Source: Acidobacteriota bacterium
GTDB lineage: Bacteria > Acidobacteriota > Terriglobia > UBA7540
Length of the DNA stretch: 5,407 nt
Assembly: GCA_021828225.1 (NCBI GenBank)
Contig: JAKASH010000178.1
Location: 1 to 5,407, forward strand
Direction of reading: 5' to 3'
The position numbers and the translations under genes were made by a program. Positions 1-4,988 of this stretch are shown here, in pieces; within the stretch, counting starts at the first letter, position 1, and each line of letters begins with the position of its first letter. Under the pieces are notes generated by a model. The model was not told the DNA's origin and did not search any database. It saw nothing but the letters and a program-made list of their open reading frames with translations.

Positions 1-104
1 AGGTTGAGATCGCGTTGAAAGACGGCGAAAGCGCGGTGGAATTGCGGCCGGCAGATCAGACGACTTATCGGTACCGCTATGTTGTCATGCCAATGCGTCT
101 TTAA
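1..104 (+). CDS. C-terminal end of an unrecognised protein (5' end outside window)
   Basis: An open frame enters from the left edge (first full codon at 3) and runs to a TAA at 102-104, giving 33 visible residues that begin VEIALKDGESAVEL and end in RYRYVVMPMRL. The alternating polar/hydrophobic pattern looks like beta strands, with an acidic-to-basic change near the end. I do not recognise the family. It lies on the same strand as the small zinc-ribbon gene that starts 35 bases downstream, so the two could be co-transcribed. That the frame is coding is supported only by its openness to the edge and its sensible composition, so confidence is moderate. Confidence 0.45.
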   Translation, partial: VEIALKDGESAVELRPADQTTYRYRYVVMPMRL

Positions 105-139
105 TGGCACCCTCCATCAGCATTTGATTTTGGACAACA

Positions 140-413
140 ATGAGAACAACGATGAGATGCCAAGTTTGTGGAAACGAAGTCGAAGAAGGCAGGAAAGACC
201 GCGCACCGAGTACTGCTTGCGTTGCCGACTTGAGCGGCGACGGCGGAAGAGGCTCAAGTACATTTGGCTGCGCCAGCACGATGCTCACATGCGCGCTCAC
301 CACCATGGCAGCCTTCATCGGCGCGGCCGCGTCATCACGGAATTGGTAAGGCAGACCGGATTCCCGCGCTGGTACATCAAGGGGCAAGCACGAAGCCTTG
401 GATTGGCCACGCA
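140..413 (+). pseudogene. Small zinc-ribbon/HTH protein gene, frameshifted and truncated by the IS1380 element
   Basis: From the ATG at 140 (or 152) one frame reads MRTTMRCQVCGNEVEEGRK, giving the first CxxC pair. Around 190-200 the sensible reading moves to another frame, ERPRTEYCLRCRLERRRRK, giving the second CxxC pair and a strongly basic stretch. The same frame then continues into a helix-turn-helix-like segment (RVITELVRQTGFPRWYIKGQ) and ends where the IS begins at 414. Joined, the two frames form a C-x2-C...C-x2-C ribbon followed by a DNA-binding-like helix region; neither frame alone does. A single missing base explains the break. Shine-Dalgarno is weak (TGGA at 131-134). Small proteins of this build occur beside recombinase genes, but that role is inference. 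It could be a real pseudogene or contain a sequencing error; the truncation by the IS stands either way. Confidence 0.5.
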
Positions 414-439
414 CCTAGCCCGGATAATTCACGTTTTTC

Positions 440-468
440 GAGACAAGAAAAGCCTCCGGTGCTATAAA
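440..468 (+). promoter_or_regulatory. Probable IS1380 transposase promoter
   Basis: A TATAAA (463-468) lies 17 bases after GAGACA (440-445), which matches four of six bases of a sigma-70 -35 box. The predicted transcript would begin near 475, downstream of the left arm of the hairpin (442-463), so the RNA made here would lack that arm. Spacing is ideal but the -35 is weak, and the call rests on pattern alone. Confidence 0.4.
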
Positions 469-516
469 CCTGTTGTCAAGGCAGTGTTCGGAGCACCCAA
501 GGAGGCTTTTCTTGTC
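442..516 (+). promoter_or_regulatory. Inverted repeat that can sequester the transposase ribosome binding site
   Basis: GACAAGAAAAGCCTCC (442-457) is perfectly complementary to GGAGGCTTTTCTTGTC (501-516). The stem extends inward through GGTGCT (458-463) with AGCACC (492-497), leaving a three-base bulge at 498-500. The right arm contains GGAGG (501-505) of the Shine-Dalgarno and the TTG start codon (512-514). RNA that enters from outside the IS would contain both arms and hide the start site. RNA from the internal promoter would not. This matches the known IS10/IS50 way of avoiding activation by read-through transcription; its operation here is inference. Confidence 0.65.
499..505 (+). promoter_or_regulatory. 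Shine-Dalgarno that sets the TTG start of the transposase
   Basis: AAGGAGG lies six bases upstream of the TTG at 512. It decides the start: the longer reading from the TTG at 473 lacks such a site, and residues after 512 (LSENTTTQCLLFP) match the usual N-terminus of the family. Confidence 0.75.
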
Positions 517-1598
517 GGAGAATACCACAACGCAGTGTTTGCTGTTCCCGAATATTTTTTCCAAGCCCGTGGTGGCGGAGTTTGACCATCGGCAGGGCAG
601 TTCCGACGGCGGCGCCATCCTGCTGAAGGCCGCCGACCGGCGTCTGCGATTGACCGAGGCGCTGGCCCAATGTCTGGTGGACCCACGGCAGCCGGGCAAG
701 ATCGAACACGAGGGGGAAGAACTGCTGGCGCAGCGCATTTACGGCATCGCCTGTGGTTATGCTGATGCCAATGATGCGGCTCGGCTGGCGCAGGACCCGG
801 TGCACAAGCTGCTGGTGGGGCGCGATCCGGTCGAGGGCGCGGACCTGGCTTCGCAACCAACGCTCTCCCGGTTTGAGAATGCCGTCGACCGGAAGCAGCT
901 TTACCGCATGGGCGAGGCGCTGGCCGACGCCGTGATCGAGCGCCATCGCCGCCGCTTGCACGGCCGGGCCCGGCGCGTCACCCTCGTTTTGGACCCCACC
1001 GACGATCCGACCCACGGCGCCCAGCAGCTGACCTTCTTCAATGGCCATTACGATACCTGGTGCTATTTGCCGGTGGTGGGCTTTTTGAGTTTCAACGACG
1101 AGCGGGAGCAATACCTGTTCACGGCGGTGCTGCGGCCGGGGAATGCCCCGGCGAAGGCGGGCGCGGTGGGCATTCTGCGTCGCATCCTGGAGCGAGTTCG
1201 ACGGGCCTTTCCCAAAGCGCGGATCCGGGTGCGGCTGGACGGAGGATTCGCCGATCCGCTTCTGCTGGAGTTCCTCGATGCGCAGCCGGAGGTGGACTAC
1301 GTCGTGGCGATGGCCAAAAATGCGGTGCTGAACCGCCTGGCCGGACCGCAGATGCAGCCGGCGCGGAAGCTCGCGGCCGAGAGCGGCCAGACCGAGCATC
1401 TCTACGGCGAAGGCCGCTACGCCACCAAGAGCTGGCACTGGGAGCGGCGGGTGATCTTCAAGGCCGAGGTCGTGCGGCAGCCGGGGAAGGAAGCGAAAGA
1501 CAACCCGCGGTTTGTCATCACCAATCTGAAGCAGCGTCCGCAGTGGATTTATGAGCGCGTCTATTGCGAGCGGGGCGAGATGGAGAATCGCATCAAGG
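512..1598 (+). CDS. IS1380-family transposase, exon 1 (residues 1-362 and first base of codon 363)
   Basis: This encodes the N-terminal four fifths of a DDE transposase that cuts and joins the IS ends. Starting at TTG 512, it shows the family N-terminus (FSKPVVAEFDHRQGSSDGGAILLK) and the motif LDPTDDPTHG, with the first catalytic Asp at about residue 161. The second, VRLDGGF, carries an Asp at about 243. Next comes YCERGEMENRIK, the Y-x2-R-x3-E signature with the Glu at about 358. The frame leaves the family sequence right after this motif, where a group II intron begins (GTGCG at 1599). The in-frame continuation to a stop at 1657 is intron sequence. Spliced to exon 2, the product is 459 residues, normal length. 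Family assignment is firm; activity depends on intron splicing. Confidence 0.9.
1584..1598 (+). other. Intron-binding sites IBS2 and IBS1 in the 5' exon
   Basis: AGAATC (1584-1589, IBS2) and TCAAGG (1593-1598, IBS1) end exactly where the intron's GTGCG starts. IBS2 is fully complementary to GATTCT at 1756-1761. IBS1 pairs with CTTTGA at 1783-1788 with one G-U. The match fixes the 5' splice site at 1598/1599. Confidence 0.75.
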
Positions 1599-1755
1599 GT
1601 GCGCCGGGAAGACCGGCGAGGAGCAGGTGGTGCAAGTCCACTGCACTGAAGGAGTAGCGAACCACAGTGGCCCCGAGTCATGCGCAGGCGTCCGTGAGGG
1701 CGTCGGCGAAGCGTGGGCAGGGGTACGCACAGGCCAGCCATGGAGCCGCGAAAAT

Positions 1756-1788
1756 GATTCTTGTTCCGAACGCTGACACGGTCTTTGA
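1756..1788 (+). other. Intron exon-binding sites EBS2 (1756-1761) and EBS1 (1783-1788)
   Basis: GATTCT is the exact reverse complement of exon bases 1584-1589. CTTTGA pairs with exon bases 1593-1598 (five Watson-Crick pairs and one G-U). The base before EBS1, T1782, could pair with A3509 as a delta contact if the intron ends at 3508. This is a single base and only weak support. Confidence 0.7.
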
Positions 1789-1938
1789 CGTGGAAGGCAA
1801 TACGAACGGGTGCGACAACGCGAGTGTTCGTTCGGTTCGGCGTGGTCTGAGACCCTGGCATGTGCGCACGCTCCTCGTACGGGAACCGGGAGATCTTGGG
1901 TCTGGCCGGAAAGCACCGCCGGTCCGCATCGGGAAGGC

Positions 1939-1944
1939 GAGGAG
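1939..1944 (+). promoter_or_regulatory. Shine-Dalgarno of the intron-encoded protein
   Basis: GAGGAG lies nine bases upstream of the ATG at 1954. It supports that start (MMNGLKKSD, a typical beginning for this maturase group) over the further upstream in-frame ATG at 1810, which lies in the structured domain I. Confidence 0.55.
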
Positions 1945-1953
1945 CCAAAGCCG

Positions 1954-3450
1954 ATGATGAACGGACTCAAGAAGTCTGACCTCGCCAAAGTAGCTGAGAA
2001 GCCGACGAACAAAGCCGGTGGTCGAACGGCGGCGGAGTGGGCAGAGCCAAGGGCGGGGACCGAGGGGAACGCGGACCAGCAAAGCACGCACCGGACGCAG
2101 TGCCGGGCTCGCGTGTCACAGGCGCTGGGGCGCGTACGTCAAGCAGCAAGGGCCAGGAAGAAGGAACGGTTCACCGCGCTGCTCCACCACCTCAGCATGG
2201 ATCTGCTCCGGCTGTCGTTCTACGCACTGAAGCGCAGCGCGGCACCGGGCGTGGACGGTGTGACGTGGAAGGACTACGAGGCAGGCTTGGAGAGCAATCT
2301 TCGAGGCCTGCATGGCCGAGTCCATGGGGGCACGTACCGGGCATTGCCCAGCCGGAGGAAGTACATACCCAAACCGGATGGGCGCCAGAGGCCGCTCGGG
2401 ATCGCAGCGATGGAGGATAAAATTCTCCAGCGGGCGGTGGTAGCGGTACTCGATGCGATCTACGAGGAAGACTTCCTCGGGTTCTCGTATGGGTTCCGGC
2501 CGAAGCGTAGCCAGCATGATGCATTGGACGCGCTGATGGTGGGCATCCAGCGACGGAAGGTGAACTGGATTCTCGATGCCGACTACCGGAGCTTTTTCGA
2601 CACGGTGAGCCACTCGTGGCTCCTCCGTTTCCTGAAGCATCGGATCGGTGACGAGCGCATCCTCCGCCTGATCCGCAAGTGGCTTAAGGCAGGAGTACTC
2701 GAAGAAGGGATCGTCACGGAAAGCGAGGCGGGCACGCCTCAGGGCGCGACGGCGTCGCCTCTGCTGGCCAATGTCTACTTGCACTACGTGTTCGATCTTT
2801 GAGCGCAGCAATGGCGGAAACGCCATGCCCGCGGAGACATGATCGTCGTGCGCTACGCTGATGATAGTGTCGTCGGATTCGAGCACAAGGCCGACGCCGA
2901 GCGGTTCCTGGGGGAGTTGCGTAAGCGATCGGAAACATTCTCGCTGTCGGTACATCCGGACAAGACCCGAATCATACGGTTCGGTCGCTTTGCGGCCAGC
3001 AACCGGAAAGAACGGGGTCAGGGCAAGCCGGAGACCTTTAACTTTCTGGGCTTCACGATGATCTGCGGGCAGAACCGTCAGGGCGGCTTCCAGGTGCTGC
3101 GGAGGACCCGACGCGACCGCATGCAGGCCACGATCCAGAGAGTGAAGGGCGAACTGCAGCGCAGACGACACCAGCCCATTCCAGAACAAGGGAGATGGCT
3201 GGGACAGGTGGTCAGAGGCTTCTATGCCTACCACGCAGTGCCGACGAACTATCGGTGCCTGGTGGTGTTCCGGGTCCGCATCGCTCAGCTCTGGAAGCGT
3301 GCGCTGATGCGGCGCAGCCAGCGCGGGCGGCGAACTTGGAGGCAGATGCCGAGACTGACGGCCGCCTGGTTGCCACGACCGCGTATTCTGCATCCTTGGC
3401 CCGAACGGCGCTTCGCCGTCATGCACCCGAGGTGGGAGCCGTGTGCCTGA
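1954..3450 (+). pseudogene. ltrA: Group II intron reverse transcriptase/maturase with an internal TGA
   Basis: The intron-encoded protein helps the intron RNA splice and copies it into DNA after reverse splicing. The frame would give 498 codons. Reverse-transcriptase blocks appear in order: GVDGVTW, RRKYIPKPDGRQRPLGI, YGFRPKRSQHDAL, DADYRSFFD (catalytic Asp about 210), GTPQGATASPLLANVYLHY and YADD (301-304). A thumb/maturase domain X follows from about 379 to the end. No HNH endonuclease domain is present. Codon 283 (2800-2802) is TGA, in FDL*AQQW, where the family has Trp; one G-to-A change from TGG explains it. The frame is otherwise intact on both sides, so the loss is recent or the TGA is a sequence error. 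As written, the product stops before YADD and would be inactive. The natural stop (TGA 3448-3450) lies inside domain V. Confidence 0.88.
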
Positions 3451-3469
3451 ATCGGGCTCGCACGGATCT
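3436..3469 (+). ncRNA. Group II intron domain V
   Basis: This is a 34-nt segment beginning GAGCCGTGTGCC and ending CGCACGGATCT. It folds as a lower helix (CCGTG with CACGG, plus GA with TC), a short bulge, and an upper helix (GCC with GGC). It contains the catalytic AGC triad (3437-3439). The G of the triad faces A rather than the more usual U, so that pair is non-canonical. The stop codon of the maturase lies within this domain. Confidence 0.8.
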
Positions 3470-3471
3470 GT

Positions 3472-3505
3472 GCGGGGGGCGCGCAGTAATGGGCGTCCCT
3501 ACCGC
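3472..3505 (+). ncRNA. Group II intron domain VI with bulged branch-point A3501
   Basis: GCGG (3472-3475) pairs with CCGC (3502-3505). GGGGCGC (3476-3482) pairs with GCGTCCC (3493-3499). T3500 and A3501 stay unpaired between the two helices. A3501 is therefore the expected branch-point adenosine, and its position just before the 3' splice site is right for the family. Confidence 0.75.
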
Positions 3506-3508
3506 AAA

Positions 3509-3801
3509 AACTTCACCAGGGTCTGGAGATCGACCGCACGAGTTGCTCGAAGTTCTGGGCGAATCAGTTCCGCGTGCTGATGACGGCGGCGGCCTACGTG
3601 CTGATGCAGGAGGTGCGGCTGCGGGCGGCGCGGACCGATTGCGCCCGGGCGCAGGTTTGGACCTTGCGCGAGCGGCTGCTGAAGCTGGGCGCTCAGGTGG
3701 GGGTTTCGGTGCGCCGGGTGGTGATTCATCTTCCCGTCTCGTTTCCGTTTCTAAGTAGCTTCCGCAAGATCGCCCTGGCTTTCGGCGCCTTGAGCGGATA
3801 G
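3509..3801 (+). CDS. IS1380-family transposase, exon 2
   Basis: This is the C-terminal end of the transposase started at 512. With base 1598 it forms the codon GAA, and the reading then goes LHQGLEIDRTSCSKFWANQF, VLMTAAAYVLMQE, LRAARTDCARAQVWTLRERL and LPVSFPFLSSFRKIALAFGALSG to a TAG at 3799-3801. RTSC, WANQF and MTAAAYVLM are family hallmarks. Exons of 1087 and 293 bases sum to 1380 bases, 459 codons plus a stop. Read without splicing, this exon has no start with a Shine-Dalgarno (a GTG at 3574 is only a chance start), so it is unlikely to be made alone. Confidence 0.88.
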
Positions 3802-4016
3802 CCTGTCGGCTCTTCCCGGAACATTCTTCCTCTCTCTTGAGCAGCGCGCCAGTGAGGCGGTGGTGTCTTCCGAATCCGCAAGATTCTTGCTCTGCTCCGC
3901 CCCCCAACCGAATAAGGTGCCCGAAAGCATCGGGGCGCCTTCCCAGACCACGCTCAAGCCGCACCCAACGCCTCAAACTCGTACTTCGCCGCCCGTTCAT
4001 GAATAAAGCAGGCCAG
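3802..4016 (+). other. IS1380 right-end non-coding region
   Basis: The 215 bases between the transposase stop and the right inverted repeat hold no credible gene on either strand. The notable structure is a hairpin at 3914-3941. GAGCAG (3839-3844) and CTGCTC (3890-3895) can also pair at longer range. The remainder shows no recognisable signal. Confidence 0.5.
3914..3941. terminator. GC-rich hairpin near the IS1380 right end, possible terminator
   Basis: AAGGTGCCCGA (3914-3924) pairs with TCGGGGCGCCTT (3930-3941) over eleven pairs, with one G-U, one bulged G and a five-base loop. It is not followed by a clear T-run on the plus strand; TTATT follows it on the minus strand. It could reduce transcription entering the IS from the right or leaving it, but termination is not proven. 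Confidence 0.35.
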
Positions 4017-4033
4017 ACCGTAAGGCTTGGAGC

Positions 4034-4062
4034 TAATGTGAAGTTATCGGTAATGTGGAGTT
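4034..4062. repeat. Tandem near-identical 12-mers (recombinase-site-like)
   Basis: TAATGTGAAGTT (4034-4045) and TAATGTGGAGTT (4051-4062) differ at one base and are separated by ATCGG, a 17-bp period. They lie between the IS1380 right end and the point where methyltransferase homology starts (about 4106). Repeated short motifs of this type are found at the ends of tyrosine-recombinase elements. No recombinase gene is visible here, so the assignment is inference. Confidence 0.45.
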
Positions 4063-4105
4063 GGCGCGCGGAGACCTCGTAATTCGCCGCCTCGCGGGTT
4101 CCTGT

Positions 4106-4349
4106 GACCGGGAATGGTACGCTGCCAACTTTTTGTTGTGCCATCCCTAGGAGTTCAGACGACGGATCGATGCCATACAAATGCTCCACATTCGCCGAAT
4201 AACATGGAAGATTCAGACCAGAGCGATACCTACTTTCAAAATGGTTCCTTTAGCAGCAGGGATCATCTGTCTCCTGATTACTTCTCAATGCCCTGGCTCG
4301 CACCAATTGTCTCACACATTTTGCTTCCGGAGTTCCGCCTCCAACTCAT
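4106..4349 (-). pseudogene. Class I SAM-dependent methyltransferase remnant (frameshifted, 3' truncated)
   Basis: On the minus strand three frames together give a recognisable methyltransferase N-terminal half. From a possible ATG at 4349 a short frame ends at a TAA (4280-4278) after SQGIEK; assigning this part to the gene is tentative. The next frame reads RRQMIPAAKGTILKVGI, and a third reads SGLNLPCYSANVEHLYGIDP, then SSELLGMAQQKVGSVPFPV. The SAM-binding motif I (VGIGSGLNLP) is recovered if one G is restored near 4223-4224, and GIDPSSELL is the usual motif after it. Homology ends at about 4106, and the rest of the enzyme is absent. The ATG is 13 bases past the stop of the YtkA-like gene, so the two may have been an operon. 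The substrate cannot be told. Multiple lesions make this a dead gene. Confidence 0.65.
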
Positions 4350-4362
4350 TGTCTATGGGTGC

Positions 4363-4974
4363 TCATGGGTTAAATTCCAATCGCCTCACAATTACAGGGA
4401 AGACCGTTCTGCCTTTGCCTGAAGGGCCCTCATGCCTCACACGTACGGACCAGTCCCCTGGCATGGCCAGCCCTACACGTCCACAATAACGTCCTATCTC
4501 AGTTTGAGCGACCTGTGTGACCGCGCGTATTGCTTTCACGCGACGTAGACCTATCGCCAGAGTAAACTCGACCTGAACGTCCCCGGCATCGGTGAGTTTG
4601 CCTGTCCTGGCATTCTTGAATTCAACGCAAAAGTTATTCTGTCCAATGACAAACGGGCTGTAATCATGAGCCAAGCTGATCATCAACCTTTTACTCTTTT
4701 GGTACTGGACCAGCCTTACGATCGAAGGTGATTTGCCGGGACCGACTTTGAGGCTGGGCGGACCTGGAAAGCCACAGTTTCCTGATTTACCGGAGGCAGG
4801 AAACGGCGGAGGAACGGAAACTCCAGTAGCTCCCTGCTTTATCGAGGCAAGTTCGGTCTTTAGACACCCAAGTTCGTTGCCGAGATGGTTCACTTGTTCC
4901 AAAAGCTCACGCTTCTTCTCGATCTTTAGCGAGCTGCTTGCGGTTACCTCTTCTCTAAACGAGTTCAGTTCCAT
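4363..4974 (-). CDS. Coiled-coil/YtkA-like domain protein, probably N-terminally truncated
   Basis: As called from ATG 4974 this gives 203 residues. Residues about 4-47 are charged and heptad-like (REEV, KKRELLEQVNHLGNEL, LKTELASIK), suggesting a coiled coil. About 52-80 is Pro/Gly-rich. About 97-197 resembles a YtkA-like beta-sandwich, with FVIGQNNFCVEF, TGKLTDAGDVQVEF and GRYCGRVGLAMPGDWSVRV. Such domains usually sit outside the cytoplasmic membrane and are often near metal or respiratory genes; exact function is unknown. No signal peptide or membrane segment is visible. The frame stays open upstream of the ATG (QALGRLD) until a stop inside the IS5 tip, and the Shine-Dalgarno is poor. The IS therefore probably removed the true N-terminus with its membrane anchor. 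Stop TGA 4365-4363. Confidence 0.65.
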   Translation of the reverse strand: MELNSFREEVTASSSLKIEKKRELLEQVNHLGNELGCLKTELASIKQGATGVSVPPPFPASGKSGNCGFPGPPSLKVGPGKSPSIVRLVQYQKSKRLMISLAHDYSPFVIGQNNFCVEFKNARTGKLTDAGDVQVEFTLAIGLRRVKAIRAVTQVAQTEIGRYCGRVGLAMPGDWSVRVRHEGPSGKGRTVFPVIVRRLEFNP

Positions 4975-4988
4975 GTCCAGCCGTCCTA

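Larger units (their letters stand above)
1599..3508 (+). other. Group II intron (retroelement) inserted in the transposase gene
   Basis: The intron starts with GTGCG (1599-1603), followed by a typical domain I segment containing GGTGCAAGTCC. EBS2 and EBS1 at 1756-1761 and 1783-1788 pair with the flanking exon. The maturase ORF occupies domain IV, and domain V and VI helices close the 3' end. Removing 1599-3508 restores one open transposase frame with the expected spacing (ENRIK, then ELHQGLEI, then DRTSC). The last bases are then AAA rather than the usual AY. An alternative 3' end at 3511 gives the canonical AC but leaves the transposase one residue shorter (KVHQG). Having both EBS1 and EBS2 pairings argues against class IIC, which recognises a hairpin and a short IBS1. 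Confidence 0.88.
414..4017 (+). mobile_element. IS1380-family insertion sequence carrying a group II intron
   Basis: The element is bounded by imperfect inverted repeats. The left end reads CCTAGCCCGGATAATTCACG (414-433). The reverse complement of the right end (4017-3998) matches it at 13 of 20 positions, including a shared ATTCA block. A CCTAG tip is like that of ISEcp1, another IS1380-family element. Inside is one transposase gene, split by an intron. Without the intron (about 1910 bp) the element would be about 1.69 kb, normal for the family. No convincing target duplication flanks it: ACGCA on the left does not match CCGTA on the right. The right tip is degenerate, so one end may have been altered or the copy rearranged. 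Exact terminal bases are uncertain by one or two. Confidence 0.8.

Noticed and set aside
182..205. Programmed -1 frameshift in the zinc-ribbon gene
   Set aside because: There is no A6G or X-XXY-YYZ slippery heptamer and no clear downstream stimulatory structure, so a plain indel is more likely.
476..1948. 490-codon open frame on the minus strand
   Set aside because: It lies opposite the transposase and intron domain I, has Arg/Pro/His-rich low-complexity composition, and shows no family motif. It is a shadow of GC-rich coding sequence.
2800..2802. TGA read as tryptophan or selenocysteine
   Set aside because: Other genes here end in TGA and use TGG for Trp, and no selenocysteine-type context is expected in a maturase. 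A nonsense mutation or sequence error is simpler.
2116..3426. 436-codon open frame on the minus strand
   Set aside because: It is antisense to the reverse transcriptase, with no recognisable domain and no Shine-Dalgarno. The plus-strand reading carries all the reverse-transcriptase blocks.
1599..3508. Class IIC (terminator-targeting) intron
   Set aside because: The insertion is inside a coding region without an upstream hairpin, and both EBS1 and EBS2 have strong exon partners. IIC introns use a hairpin and a short IBS1 only.
3419..4189. 256-codon minus-strand frame running from the methyltransferase remnant through the IS1380 end
   Set aside because: Only the first part (GIDPSSELL...VPFPV) has homology. 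The rest is antisense to transposase exon 2 and is a chance extension.
4114..4489. Plus-strand frames of about 100 codons in 4114-4489
   Set aside because: They overlap the minus-strand methyltransferase remnant and the end of the YtkA-like gene, with no motif or Shine-Dalgarno.
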